The notes under the pieces are model-generated. The model ran no database searches. It had not been told where the DNA came from and saw only the letters and a program-made list of their open reading frames with translations. The translations under genes and the position numbers were made by a program. From Yarrowia lipolytica (taxonomy: Eukaryota > Ascomycota > Dipodascomycetes > Dipodascales), in contig NC_090773.1 in NCBI RefSeq assembly GCF_001761485.1, positions 558,001 through 622,000 on the forward strand: DNA of 64,000 nt, written 5' to 3'. Each line of letters begins with the position of its first letter. The first letter of the stretch is position 1. Shown here one piece after another: positions 32,721-45,937 of this stretch.

Positions 32721-35700
32721 CCCAGACGGACGAAAGAGCTTAGAAAATTGCTTGTGGCCTGGCCTATTATTTAATTATTGCATGTATTATATTCTTTAAA
32801 GGTGCTGTGCCAAACACAATAGATAGCACCTCCAAAATACTTGTGCTATAACTGTATGTCAGTACACAAGGAACTAAACATACCAGACAAGTACTTGTAG
32901 TTAGTTAGCTCGAAATCGGCACTAATTGAACTCACTTGTAAGTGTTGCCGATTGGCGTGTCTGAAAGTGTCCCCGATTATCTCCAAAAACTATACCCCCC
33001 CACCGCCCAGAAGTGCTAGACCACAATCTCCTTGCGCACGCACTAGCACAGCAAACTGTATGCGTTCTGGTAAAGAAGCTAGATGTACCCTGTCTAGTCT
33101 CTCTGGGAGGTGTCTCCTGTGCGCAGCCACCGTGTCATGCTTACAAACAGATCAATGGGGTCTGGACCCGTCTGGACGCGGCAACTTTGGGTTCACAAGT
33201 TCCGAGTAGGAACGGCTTAAGTGCAGTAGTCTGCAGCCCGTTGGAAAAGTGGTCTGATTATTAAGAAATCTGGGAATTTTGGTTAGAGATTTGAAGGTGC
33301 ATCGATCAAGTACGGTTAAGCAACACCTTACACGGCGGGGTGCACGAAAGAAAACTGAAGAAATGTGATCCACAGAATGATACAAGAGGGAGGGGGGAAA
33401 AGGTGGAGAAGCCCAAGGTCACGCGGAATGACGCCATCGCTCTTGGCTAGCGTGTCGACTAATGTTTCCACTATTCTTCTAACCTCCAGTCTAACACAAT
33501 GTCTACAGTACAACTCTCTGTGTGAGGTACTTGAACCGGTTAGGATTGCTTTTTTGTGGATAAATAGTGGCAGTATAGTAGCCGGTAGCTTGGAGCTATA
33601 GCCTCCAGAATCCGCCTGTTTACGGCCAAATTATGGACGTGTTTGCCTGTCGATTATTATCGGCCGCAAACCCCAGTATCGTGTCGCATCTGCCAGTGGG
33701 TAGATCCGGTCTATGTGTAGTAGTCCCCGGAGCGAGATCTGAATATAGAGTCATTGTTACAGTAGAGGGAGTGCCAGATCTTAGTCTGTTAAAGGCTAGG
33801 TAGAAGCCTGTACAGAATGTCAGGTAAAAAGTTGAGCTTCGTGGAAAGACCTTCGTGTATTGTTTTACTCAACACGACAGTAGCATCATGACAGACGTAC
33901 CTTCACTCCCCCTCCTCCAATTCTCCTATTTTGTTCTTCGCAAGTCTTGTAGCACAAGTGCTTAGAAACACAAGGAACCCGCCCACTAGGCTGGCTACTA
34001 GACTGGCCACTAGACTACAAGTAGACTGGCACGAGGCTAGCTTAGGCCAAGAAACGTACTGTAGACAAAATTCAAAATTCACAAAAAAAAAAAAAGTCTA
34101 GACCTCGCATTAACGGGTTCCATGGTTTAGCCGAAAGCTACACAGCCTAGGGGTTAGGTCTGAGAGGGGAGTTGTCATTGAGGCCAAGTGCTTGAGGTCA
34201 TGTGATTGCTACTATCTGCTCGTATCAATCACGTGAATACACCTGGGGAGGAGATACGAGCCCAGACGCAACCAACAAGTGCGTTCCCAGAGACTTGCCA
34301 AGCCATATAGCTCCGGTGAATACGCTGGGGTAAGGGTCCTTTGGAATAACGTGGAGTTCCATCGGCGGTTTAGAGCTCACATATGTTCCGGATTCCGTGG
34401 CCCTGTGGCCGTCTGAGAGTCTCGTATTCGTATTGAGTCCCAACAAGTTTTTGGTTGACAACAGAATTGGTGCTACAGCGACCAAATACCTGGGCAACAA
34501 AACTTATCGCGAAGTGAATTGACTCATTGAGAAGGAGCTCAACCTCAACTGAGACACCTTCTCCTCACGATGGAACCTTCTATAGACACGGCTACGGAAC
34601 GGTTGCGGTTTTCTGGAACGCAAACATAAATATACGCCACAATAAAGGAGACACTGGCTTGACACCCCCATGTCTTGATACGCATACTCATAGCCGCCGA
34701 GTTATAGATGTTCGGAACCACTCCTGCGTTTTGCATAGCACGGTTTAGGACGGTCAAAGGCGCTACTTGTAGCCTTATTTGTGAAGGGTCTACAACCAGA
34801 AGAAGACTTAACCAGCTGGGCTTCTACGACTATGCGATTCATCCAGAGCTACTTGCTGCCGGCGGAGATGGTGGATAACAGGTACTTCCAAAAGTAGAGA
34901 CCACCACCGGCATTCAAACACCCATACAAGTACAGCATGTACGGGTACAAGCATGAGTGCTATTGCATCTCATAAGAGTCAACTCCTGTGTACTTTGTAC
35001 AGATAGCTCCCTTTACATGTCAAACGTTTCGCAAAGTGGAGACTCGGGGAGAATCAAAACACTGGTTTTAACCATCTTTACGCGACACAAGCGCCTTGCA
35101 AGCGCTATCCCTCCCATGAATCATAACCCATTCACGGTCGTGGTGCCAATGGAGATGCGCTTTAGCTGCCTTTGCAGAGAGACCTTAATGCCACGGACTG
35201 CAATTCTCGAAAAGGACGCCATGATCCACTTTTCGCGCATCGTATGCGGAGCCGTGGACATGGATCATGTTCCGTGCTGCAAAACAACACGCCCGCCTTG
35301 GACCTGTATACTACTACTACCCAATGGGCGTAGTTCCAAAGCTTCAGGAGATATTGGCTGTGGCTTCTTGTCCACCGCATTCAGGGTTTTCCTTCTCTTG
35401 GTTCGCACACCATTTTCCAACTACGATAAAAGAAGGACACTACGTACAAGTAGCAGCATCTGCAGTAGCATCGATCCTAGCCCCCTGTGAAACAGCTAAT
35501 TCCAGTCCGCCCCGTGAATCGTACGATGCTAGACACTTTTTCCCTCTGCTTCACCCTCTTTCTGTTCTCTCTTCGTCTACGCATCCTCAAATAGGTACAA
35601 AATAAATAATTTTACAAAGCCGGTGGGGGTTTCTCCTTTTTTTTGGGGTTTTCTGTTCAAGTCTTGTTTTTGTTCCTTTGCTATCATCATGTTGGTGTCA

Positions 35701-35861
35701 TTTCAAGCGCCTGCGATCCGGGTACTGGGAGATCGGCAAGCCTGGTGTGAAAACTGTATGTGAAAACGAGAGCTCCTAACCAATCTATCCGTACCATAGG
35801 CTGTGTGTGTTTCTTTTAGTGCATCCAACACGTCCACCGGTGTAAATCACCTACTACCGTA
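32721..35861. other. 3.1 kb intergenic, no gene seen
   Basis: No supported gene. A 12-base imperfect tandem repeat lies at about 33985-34035 (CTAGACTGGCCA-like units) and an A run of 13 near 34082. A 177-codon stop-free frame at 34957-35490 lacks an early ATG and coding character. Confidence 0.5.
33985..34035. repeat. short imperfect 12-bp tandem repeat
   Basis: About four units related to CTAGACTGGCCA, the later ones degraded. Confidence 0.5.
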
Positions 35862-37673
35862 CTACTCAATCTTGCGCTTCTTGTCGCCCCCTTCTGGGTT
35901 CAACAAAGCCGCCACAGATGCTCCACGGGTACTGCTGCTGCTGTTGGAGCGCGTGCTACCTCCCGAGGGATGCGGCGAACGGTACGGCGTGTGTGGAGAC
36001 GAGTGTGGTGGCGGAGTAGAAGGCTCATGAGGATGAGGAGTAGATGTAGGGGCAGTATATTGCGGCAGAGGCATGGTTTCGGCGCCGGAGGCTGTGTGGC
36101 GACGGGCCGGGGCGTCAGTTCTGTACTTCAGCGCTTCAGCGAATCCACCACCCACAAACTCCGTCTTGTCCTGTCGATGCAGCAGAGGGAACGAGCCTGG
36201 TCGCTGTGATCGGGGCACCCCTCCAGGGGGACCGGTAGGGCCGGGGGAAGAGCCGAATGGTGGTGGTGGGGCCGCTCCCTGAGAGTGTGGAGGTTGCTGT
36301 TGCTGTTGCTGTTGCTGCTGTGGTGGTGGCGGGGGAGCACTGGTGTGAGTAGGGGGCGCCTGTCCGTCAGGTCCCGCAGCAGGCTCCTTGGCCAGTGGGT
36401 CGAAGTACACACTAACTGCTCTGCCCCGCGAACCTCGGTGGAACGGGTCCGTTGGGGGTACGGGATATTGGGGCTCTGGTTGTCGCCATTGCGATCCTCC
36501 GGGGGCTGTGGCCGATGCTGCAGACGCTGCTGCAGATTGTTGATAAAAGTAGGGCTGCTGTTGCTGGGGCTGGGGCTGCGACTCGCGCCGGCCGTCTAGC
36601 GACGCCAGGAACGCATTTCGGTGGCCCATGGCGTGTGCCACCCGCTGGCACTCGGTATGAGCGGATTCCACGGCTGCCCGTCCCTCAGTGATTCGCGGGA
36701 GGACATCCAGCAGGGAAATCACGTCTGACTGGAGCGACCGCACCGCGTCAATGAGAGCGGCCTGTGTAGCGGCCATGCGGGACACGGAGTCATGCAAGTG
36801 CCACGTAGCGGCTGTGGCAGCGGCGGCAGCGGCATCGTCCGCAGGGTGGGGGTGGTGAGGATGCTGAGAGGGGTGCAACATCATGTGGCCGTGCTGAGCC
36901 GCCGCCGCCGCTGCTGCTGTTCCGACGTCCACCGAGCCGTTCATGCCCGGTGGTGCTCCTCCTGATGGGGCCACGCCATAGTCTGATACGAGTCCCACGG
37001 GCCGCAAGGGCACACTGTCTCTCTGGGAGGCCGACTGTCGCGACGCTCGTCGCTTGATACCTCTCAGAGACTCAACGTCTCCTCGCTTGAACGAGCCGCC
37101 GCCATGCTTGAACTCCCATTGCGAGGAGTCGCCGGTGTGGAAAGTGAACGTGTCGTTGACCTTATGGAAGCCGTACATGTTGAGCTGGCGCACAAATGAC
37201 GACACGTTGGTGTGCTTGAAGTATTGGCGCAGCACCTTGGAGAACTCCTCGCCGGGCGACACGATGAACGAGTCGTTGGACGCAGACCATGAAATTAGGT
37301 GCTCGATGGATGAGTCCTCCAGCATGGAGTACAGTTTGTGGATGAACGCGGCCTGCGACACCTTTGGAGTGGTGCCGGGCTTCTTGTTATCGGTGGAGTT
37401 GCTGGCGGTGGCGTTGGACGACGTCGGTTGCTGCGCAGAGGTCGGCTGCTGCTGCGGTGGCTGTGTGTGTGTCTGGTTATGTGTCGGTTGTTGCGCCTGT
37501 GGCGGTTGTGCTGGCGTCTGTGTCTGTGTCGGGGCCTGTTGCTGCTGCTGTTGCGCGGCCTGGGTCGTGGGTGGAGATGGGGCCACGGGCTCCTCCTTGA
37601 GCACCACCGGCTGCGTCATAAGTGAATACATTGGTTTGGGCGGCATGTGCTCGACCCGTTCAACGTCCATCAT
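35862..37673 (-). CDS. HSF-domain transcription factor, Sfl1/Mga1-like
   Basis: An intronless 603-residue regulator. Residues 1-100 are rich in Gln, Pro and Thr with a run of six Gln. The heat-shock-factor DNA-binding domain spans about 107-209: FIHKLYSMLED, HLISWS, the recognition helix FSKVLRQYFKHTNVSSFVRQLNMYGFHKV, and SFKRGDVESLRGIKRR at its end. That end and the FIHKLY start match the fungal Sfl1 and Mga1 subfamily rather than Hsf1 or Skn7. A helical stretch at about 285-340 could serve for oligomerisation. The C-terminal half is low complexity (poly-Gln, Pro and Ser runs). Sfl1-type proteins repress or tune filamentation and flocculation; that role here is inferred. Two adjacent ATGs mark the start. 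A CA-rich leader of about 300 bases and a very long empty region lie upstream. Confidence 0.9.
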   Translation of the reverse strand: MMDVERVEHMPPKPMYSLMTQPVVLKEEPVAPSPPTTQAAQQQQQQAPTQTQTPAQPPQAQQPTHNQTHTQPPQQQPTSAQQPTSSNATASNSTDNKKPGTTPKVSQAAFIHKLYSMLEDSSIEHLISWSASNDSFIVSPGEEFSKVLRQYFKHTNVSSFVRQLNMYGFHKVNDTFTFHTGDSSQWEFKHGGGSFKRGDVESLRGIKRRASRQSASQRDSVPLRPVGLVSDYGVAPSGGAPPGMNGSVDVGTAAAAAAAQHGHMMLHPSQHPHHPHPADDAAAAAATAATWHLHDSVSRMAATQAALIDAVRSLQSDVISLLDVLPRITEGRAAVESAHTECQRVAHAMGHRNAFLASLDGRRESQPQPQQQQPYFYQQSAAASAASATAPGGSQWRQPEPQYPVPPTDPFHRGSRGRAVSVYFDPLAKEPAAGPDGQAPPTHTSAPPPPPQQQQQQQQQPPHSQGAAPPPPFGSSPGPTGPPGGVPRSQRPGSFPLLHRQDKTEFVGGGFAEALKYRTDAPARRHTASGAETMPLPQYTAPTSTPHPHEPSTPPPHSSPHTPYRSPHPSGGSTRSNSSSSTRGASVAALLNPEGGDKKRKIE

Positions 37674-37679
37674 CGGAGT

Positions 37680-37990
37680 GGGTCCACTGTCGCGTGTGAG
37701 TTGTGTGAATGTAAGAGGGTGAGCGTGTGAGTGTAGCGGTACGAGTCACTTTGTGTGAGCGTGTGAGTCTTGCGTGAGAGCTGTGTGTGGGGGTGTGGTT
37801 GTGTCGGCGAGTAGCTGTTCAGTGCAAGTGCTGATGTGTGCAAATGTGGTGTAGGTGAGTTGGAAGAGGGCCGAGTTTTCACTTTGTCTACACTGTCATG
37901 GCTGAGAAAGTAGGTGTGTGTAAGTGCACTGCAAGACGTCTCTCTCTGTCTTGTGTTGTGTGGTGCTGTGCGCTGTGCTTTTTGTGTCTG
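37680..37990 (-). repeat. CA-rich low-complexity leader of the HSF-domain gene
   Basis: On the minus strand this stretch is dominated by CACACTCACACG-like words immediately before the start codon. It could be an unstructured 5' leader; there is no clean tandem unit. Confidence 0.5.
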
Positions 37991-39709
37991 CTGTGCGAAA
38001 ACGCAAAGTGCAATAACATGTAAAGCTTGGCCCACACTGAGTTTCAAAACCTTATGGCGTAGACTCAAACTCTCTTTTTTCGATTCATTCTAATAAGAGA
38101 GTCCACTAAATAGGTTTAGGGTACCACCTTGTATAGGTCCCAACCAGCGGAGACAAGAAAAAGAGAGTCAGGTCCAGTAGCCCATGTCCATGTAGAAGCA
38201 GTGTCGGTGGACCGGCAAGGTCGAGGTCAGCTCTCCCGAGCTGTAGTTCTATGGTGCCCTTGTCATCAGCAAGCTCCAGTATACGGTACATCCCGGGGCC
38301 CTATTTCTTGCGCTCAGTAATACTGCACTGTGCTTACTTATATAAAGACCATGCTGATCCCCCCCACTGACACTTGAGACTGGTGCGACGACGCCAAAAT
38401 GAAGCCGTTTCGAACATGTTTCGGATGGAATCTGTGACATGGACCAAGGGCGATCCCATCTCTGGTTCATGCCAGGTCCCATCCTCGCGCACCCTCGGCT
38501 TATAGTTATGACAAGTGTCTCAGACTAAGAAGGGCAGTCCAAGAGGATACTGACCCACTGTGAGGTGAGGGCGCTGGCTGTTGCTGGTGGTCCTGCCCGA
38601 TGCTGTGAGCGAACGGCTGGGCCACGCTGCTGAGGCACTCTCACCGATATGCTGAGCCACGCTTTGCAGCAATGGATTTTTCGCTTTGCCGTTTTCCATT
38701 AATTTTTTTCCCATCATATACATTTCGTTAGGCATGGCGGAAAAAGCAAAATGGAACGTGCAGCGAGCGTTTTGTCCCTTTGCGAAAAGGAAAGTGCAAA
38801 AAACAAAAAGGCGAGCTCAAGGGCGCGAGAGACAGACGAAGAAAGAGAGGAAGAATAAAAGAGACAGGTGGTGGTGGAAAGACAAACAAGCACTCACAGG
38901 GCTCGGAAACAAAAACTACTGTGGGCATCGATGTTCCAAACCGATCCCTGTTGACTGGCCCAAGCCCCATACAAGACTCTCCACTCACATACCCCACCAG
39001 CTGCTGCACCAGGCGCACATGACATGGGGGGAGAGAACGAATGATGGTGATAATGCAGAGATATGAAAACGCGCGGCTTGGCTGAGGGACAGGGTACAGT
39101 AGGAGTAGCAGCATTACTGCCACTACGAGTATCATACCGGTGATGGTACCGGTAATATAACACGGGAAAGTCGGATCGGTGAACTCTGACCGTCTGCTGT
39201 TCCGACCGTTCACTGTTGTACTTCAGTGATCGATTGTATCGTACATACATTTACGAGTACATACTCCGCTAACTCCACCGAACTCGCAATGATACACAGG
39301 TGTCCATCTCTTGGAGGAGTGTGGAAAATAGAGAGACAATTCCATGTTCGGCTTTTTTGTGCGGGAGAACGGCGAAGACAAGGATGATTCAGTTCTTTTG
39401 CTTGATTGCACTCTCACTGCTCTTCTCTTCCCCTCAAACAATCAGTGGAGCAGTATGAGTGCGTAGGTGGGGTGCAAGAAGAGGCGTGGAAGGCAGTGGC
39501 GACGGTATCGTATTGCACGTACAAGGGCGCGCACGAGGTGCCCAACTTGTACAGTTATCGCGACTCCCGCAATATCTACTCATTTCCACCCTGTGCATGC
39601 ATTTTTGTCCTGCAAGGATGCACTTTTCAACTCCAGGACGTGAGCGTCCATAGCCGTGCCCCAGCTCGGGCCCTGAATGCTAGTTCGGTAATTATTCGAC
39701 TTGTGCCGA

Positions 39710-39750
39710 GCCGTCAAGCCATCAAGCCGTCAAGCTGTCAAGCTGTCAAA
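39710..39750. repeat. 9-bp minisatellite (TCAAGCCGT-like)
   Basis: About four to five near-identical 9-base units in a row. Confidence 0.7.
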
Positions 39751-41455
39751 CGCTGACTGGTGGTGTCAGGGCCTTAACCGCCATCCGGTGCAGCCGTGAC
39801 GTTTGACGGTCGCACTTGCCCAGAAACATGGAGGGGAATGTGCCCACGTTCTCCACGACAGGTTTCAGACGTTTACAGATCCAGATACAGGCACACACAG
39901 GTGCACAGAGGTACCCACCGTTGTCTGATACGATGCATCCGGTAACGAGCGCGAATACGCATCTTGAGAGGTTGCATGCTGGTATTGGACACTGGTGAGT
40001 TGGAAATGCCCCCGTTCCACGCCTATGACGTAGGTCTCATACTTCATTTACCCCATTCCGGCGATCCACTTGCCGACATGACATGCCTGGCGTGCAAGAC
40101 GTTTCCACACCTCTCCCCACAGCCGAGGATCTGCATCTTGAGGGTGTAGGAGTCCGACGAACAAGGATAACGACCGTGCAGCTGACGTTGAGCGGGGCAT
40201 GCACCGCCATTATAATGCCGTGACAATGAAGCGTGAAAAATAGCGGCTTCTTGTGGCCAAATGCCCTGTTCCAGTGGCTCAAAACGTTGCCGACTGCGTC
40301 CATGTCAAGCTGTCAGGCTAGAATACGACACATTATTATCGGGTTCTGTCTTCTTGCATGCCGCACTTCTCCTAAAGGTCGCACCAATACTGGTAGCTAT
40401 TTGTAGGGGGTGTGGCTCCTGTATCAGCTGCACTGGCAAACGTTGAGTAATGAAATTTGGAAGGTGTTCATTGTGTGTGCTCGTACAACAAGTGCGGTGC
40501 AGACTCCTGGTGCTATTGTTTGATAACTGATACTTCAGACAAGGACAGACAAGCTATGATAAATCAGGGGATGCGAAATCGAGCCTTCCACAAGGATTAC
40601 TTATAGAAGTACCACCTCACCGGCAAGATACGTACATAGTTCAGGCAAGCATCTGCAGTGAGTTCTACTCGCTTCCAACATAAGACAGTTGTCTCACAGC
40701 TCGTATCAACTCCATTCCTTCTCCCTACAATCGTCACACCCATCGAGCCGGAGACTCCCTCTTTGTTTTTCGTTATTCAAAAAAAAGGGCCCCTCGGCTT
40801 TTTGCATATTCCGCGTTTTCTTTTTCTCCTTTTGTGGCCTTTGAAAAACGCTTATTTGGAGGGTCATAAATCTGCGGGACCCCCTAAGTTTGAGTCTACT
40901 GACCGACCCGTAACAGGCAATGGCATGGAGGCGCAGTTGCTGAGTAATCCGAGTGCAAGAGGTGAAAAAGCGGACAAGTTGAGTAATCAAAACTGTATCA
41001 ACCGTCTCCAACCTCATAATGACCCTTAATAAACAACAAAATCCTCTTAAACCCACTGTTTTTCTCCCCGATCACCTACCAGAGCACTGCATCACTGTTC
41101 TCGCAGACCCAGACCCATGTCACTCGAGCTCAATCTAAGACAAACTCCCAACAGTTAAAGGTAACCTTATTTGACAACTCTGTTAGATGGAGCCCCGTGA
41201 ACCTGTGTAACTTAGAAGCTGGCGAAGTATACTGTACTACTGTAGGTAGCTGAAGATCTTAGACTTAGCGCCTCCAATAGACGGATGAGCTCGGTCTAGA
41301 GAGATGGAATCACGTGACGCGAGGGACCACACGTTCTGTCCGCCATCAGGTCGACCCCTCCTTTCCAGTCCACTTGCGCATGCAAGACCCTCCTCCTCTT
41401 GAGTGCGTTACCGCTCATTCACTGCATCCTCATAGATTGCTTGTGCGTTTCGGTT

Positions 41456-41490
41456 GTTTCACGGTTACCCTAGTTTGGTACCCGTGAAAC
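41456..41490. repeat. inverted repeat, 14-bp arms
   Basis: GTTTCACGGTTACC and GGTACCCGTGAAAC are reverse complements with one mismatch, 7 bases apart. The hairpin lies in the gene-free stretch. Confidence 0.75.
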
Positions 41491-43999
41491 GCAAATCTGG
41501 TTTGGGCAGAAGAGGAAAAGAGGTCCAGCGGGTGGATCTGGGTCGTTGGAGAGGGTGTTGGGGGCTTTGGTGGACATGTGCGGAACCGTATGGACATATT
41601 GAGGGGCTTGGATTTTCTCCTTCTCATTCTGAGCTCTGGTAGGGCCCCATATCACCCAGATCTGGTATTTAATTTACCAATAATATGACAAATAATATAG
41701 ACAAGAACGGAAATCACAAAAAATATTTAGACTCAAATGTAGGTCCCAGGCAAATCGCCGGATTAGGTAGCAATGTTATTACCGCTTAGTCATTGACTTG
41801 GTGCCATTTGATGATGATGTCATAGTCTATTGATTGGAACCAAGTGTTGGTCTACGGGTTATGGACCATGGATTGTGGTGAATTGGATCTTAAAGTGTCC
41901 TGCTTGGGTGTGTGTGTGTGCGTGTTTGTGAGTACCTTGTTTTTATCTCCAGCATGAGACAGAAGACTTATGTCCCAGAAAAACGTTCACTTATCTCAGA
42001 ACCAAACACGAAACCCTTTCCTTACAGTATCTAATACGTCACAGGGTGTGGTGAACTTCGTGTTTTGCCCATTACGACACCTTACAGCACCGCACCGCTC
42101 AGCTCTCTCTCTCTCCTTCTCTTTATCTTTCTCTCCCGGGTGTACCTGGCTACCACGGGGTTGGGATCCAGAGTGTGCTAATCTTACAGACGCATGAAAT
42201 TGCACCTTATTTCTATAGGGGCACAAGCTTCTGCTATTGGTTTAATGAAGGCACTTCCGTTCCCGGTACTGTACAAAGATATTGTGCCGCTCTACGGTAC
42301 AAGTGCCTTGTATCCCGTTCTTGTTCGGCCCGTTAAAAGTAGTTGACCTGCACTCCACGCTAACACTATTTGTTCTAAACGCCTACAGGGTTTGTCAAAG
42401 TCTCAATCATACGATTTGCACACGTCCAGACCCACAGAGATCTGCAGGCTGAGCCCCCATTCATCTAAGTTCCTCCGCACCAGGGACGTTTACACATGTG
42501 GTATGTATGGATATACGGCGGTTGAAACCGAGCTCTATTGTCGGCTTTAAGCGTGGTTCCAAGGTCGGATGGCATTATGGAGACCTGCACGGGATTGGCT
42601 CCTGTCGAAAACAAGAGCAAGATATACAGCATATACCCCAGAGAGTCTTTGTTGAACTCCTTGGCTACATGTTTTGCTTTTTCGAAGTAGCAGGATAGCG
42701 ATGCCGTTCGAGGCATGGAAGTCCAGTTAGTACAAGAACGGTGAGTGTACTTGTACAAGAACAAGGGTTGTGTGGCCCTTTTCGTTGGTTGTATGGATAT
42801 GGAATCTTGTTGGAAGCGAGTCACTACAGACTCGGCAAATCCATGAACTAAAGACTTGTATTGTCTATCGCTTTCGCTTCACTTCCGAGAATGTGTCAAA
42901 TGGTAACGTCACTATTGCTTTTTCCGTCGACGTAATCGATCGCACATTGTCCGACAGCCATATCTAACCATAGATGTGAAACAGCCATCGATGCATGAGG
43001 TGCGATTGCGTCCCGTTTCTTGGTCCTCAATAATTAAGTCAAGTTTTCTACTGTCATGAACATGGGGTCTATGGTTCTGTACTTGTACCGTTGTCATGGT
43101 CGCGCTTACAGTCACCCCCTGGAACTAGCCTACTCCACGGTGCCACGGACTACTACCAATGTCACCCATAATGTCCATCATGCCCATCGCGGTCATCAAG
43201 TCCATCATCTCCACATAAACCTCCTGTCAAATAGGGCTTGCTGATCGTTTCACCCTCGACACGGCTCGAACCCACTTGCACAGCCTGGTAGTGTAAACCG
43301 TTGTCTTCTCTGTAACAGGCATGGAAACATACTCGTTGCTTTTTAGACCTGCAGCTCGACAGATTGAAAGTCGAAGGCAGACATTGTATATGGACTGTCC
43401 ACGGCTGTTTGTAACGTCTTTCGCATGTCCTATACATTCCTGTTTCAGCCTTTACCTCGATCCACCCCCATGATCATACTTGTGGCCTTGTCTATGCGGG
43501 AATACGTACCAATACCGTCGATACAAGATGAAAGCAGACAGGAGACGTGCGAATGGAAACAGCAGGCCAAGCTTTTGATATCCCTGTGTTCAAATAATAT
43601 ACGTCAATCGGTCACATTTGGACACCAATGTGCGTCTGCCAATGCTGGCACCACCACAATTTCATACCTCCTGCCTCAATTAATAGAGCTATCCAAAATC
43701 TGAAAACATAAATCGATACAGAATCTCGTACCCATTAAAATGATACCAAACATGGCCATCTTGGTATAAATACGGCGTTGCTACCATCGCTCATTAAATT
43801 TCCGACTTAACTTTGCTTTTCTCGTATATATACCCAATCTGTGCTCAGACAGTACCCCTGATGGGACGCATAGCCGAAGTCTGAGTCTGGCCAAAATTAT
43901 CACTCTTGAGGAACAGCGTATGTGAGCGTTAACTTCTAGAGAATGGGGGGAAGGGGTGTATTTCTGGTCATGTGACCGAGTTGAAAACTATAAGACCAT

Positions 44000-44057
44000 C
44001 ACGTGACTGGACACTTAGGTATACATCAGCGCGGCTATTCCACGTGACGTACACGTG
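44000..44057. promoter_or_regulatory. three CACGTG boxes within 58 bases
   Basis: CACGTG occurs at 44000, 44041 and 44052; the first is within TCACGTGA. A palindrome GGTCATGTGACC lies just before, at 43969. Likely sites for a bHLH factor such as Cbf1; no target gene is visible. Confidence 0.35.
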
Positions 44058-45914
44058 ATTCCTGCCCTCGGTTTCTATCCCATGTCTTACATATTTTGCT
44101 CAACCGAGGGCTCGTCCGTTTGTAAGCGCCATCATACATAATATGTACCTCGGCATGTCCGCTGAGCAACGGACATTTCCGACCACGTATAAATAAAAAT
44201 GCAATATTCGCAAAGTGACACACAGACACAAAAACACAAAAGGGCGTAACCCCAACAGCTTCAAGCCGCACGAAGGCGCTCCGGAGACGTGCCTTGTGGC
44301 GGTATGGGCACGTAAAATTATAGCAACCGCTTGTACACTGTATGTACTGTACGTTTGGTTTTCTTTTTCCCGTTCAAATGAAGGGTTGGTATTACTGTAA
44401 TCTGGAAATTCGACCACAATACAGTTATGTACAGTATTATAGGTCAGAGACAAAATTAGGGAGCACTCGAATGTTTCTAGAGACAAATATAAATGGTCCT
44501 GAGTTTGCGATACGCTTGCAGAGCCCATCAGACCTGAAATGAACGCTTTCTGCGATGTTGTATGTACTTGTACGTATGCCTTCTGTCCAGCTTTTGTTGC
44601 GGTGAATGTTCTGAGATGAACAAGGGTGGACCTTATCAAAGTGTTCATATGCAGCCAACGCTTGGCACTTGGGGACGGCCTGATCCATTACAGGACGGCT
44701 ATAGAACACCAGACTGCCAGTTTCTCTGCAACTGTTTGTAAAAGCAATCCTCACCTTAGGCTACTTGGGCACCGCTGACCACGGGCAAATTTCTTGTTCC
44801 TGGACATAGGCTAATTGTTTTCTCTCTCGTTACTTGTTCTCAACGTCCTCTCACCCAGCGTCTTCGACGTCTTCGACGTCTTCCATACCGCTTCTTTCCT
44901 TTTATCCGGGGCTGCTTCTTTGCTTCTTTGGTTCTATTCCGTATTGGAATAGCGCAGTAGAACTATTGGGGACTGGTACATAGACCTGCACATTTGACGG
45001 CCGTCACGGTCGCCTGATTCTCGTTTCTTTTTCCGTCCATTTGCACCGGTATTCCCCTCTCTGACAGACCCGTGGCGTACGAAGACAAAGTCGCAGTTGC
45101 CACCTGGAGAATCGTACCACTTCTTTTTAAGTGTCGCCCCATCTCAAACGGGCCGGCTAGATGAAATATCTTCGCTTCTAGTGTCGAAAATACGAGCACG
45201 ACGTTTCTTAATCTGAACCCAGTCGGGTTTGTGCGAGATGAGATAGAAGAACAACTAGAAACACGTGGGAATCGAGAAGAATAGAACTACACGAAATGCT
45301 GCAAACTTTCGGCTGAGCCGGTTCAACTCCTCAGCTATCAGGCCGTCTCCACCCACAATCAGGCAGCCTAGCAAGGGTGAAGGTGAAAAAGCTTCCTCTG
45401 ACGTGGGGATCATATTATGCTTCGAGTAGTACCAAGGGCAATGTGACGTGCTCTTTGGTTGTGAGTCCAAATCAAGTGGCAAATAGGCATTTCGGTTAAA
45501 AGAGCCCTAGTTTCCAAGTCAAAAGGGTACACTGTGGGTCACGAACATAGCCCATGACTGCTGCATGCTCGGAGCAACTGCAACGCCGCGAAATGTTAAG
45601 AAACCTTGGAATAGCGGGCCCACAAGTACGAGTGGCGATCGAATCGGACCATACCGCTGTTGAGAGCGATGTAAAGTAACCGTAATTGAGCAAACTGCCG
45701 TAGAACAGTGCGCGACGGGGCTCGTCTTGGCTGCAGCAAGCTCTACAGATAAGGAGTAGCTCGCTACAAGTAGCTGCAGTATTGCATACGGTAGATCGGT
45801 AGTTCATTTCGACAAGTAAATATTTGAAGCAAAGCTAGGGATCACACGCTCTTTTATCTCTTGACTAGGTCTTAAGGCGACATTTCGTAAGGGCTACTTA
45901 ACAGTTACAATACT

Positions 45915-45937
45915 TTGCAGTATGTAACATACTGCAA
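45915..45937. repeat. perfect inverted repeat, 10-bp arms
   Basis: TTGCAGTATG and CATACTGCAA are exact reverse complements separated by TAA, about 430 bases upstream of BRE2. Confidence 0.85.

Noticed and set aside
34957-35490. 177-codon plus-strand frame
   Set aside because: No early ATG, no domain, and composition unlike local genes.
38520-38735. 71-codon minus-strand frame starting MPNEMYMMGKK
   Set aside because: Hydrophilic and ATG-led, but too short, without recognisable features or a clear promoter.
43250-43310. tRNA-like B box (GGTTCGAGCC, minus strand)
   Set aside because: No matching acceptor or anticodon stem can be drawn around it.
44100-44648. 182-codon minus-strand frame
   Set aside because: No recognisable domain or coding character, and it overlaps other equally plausible short frames.
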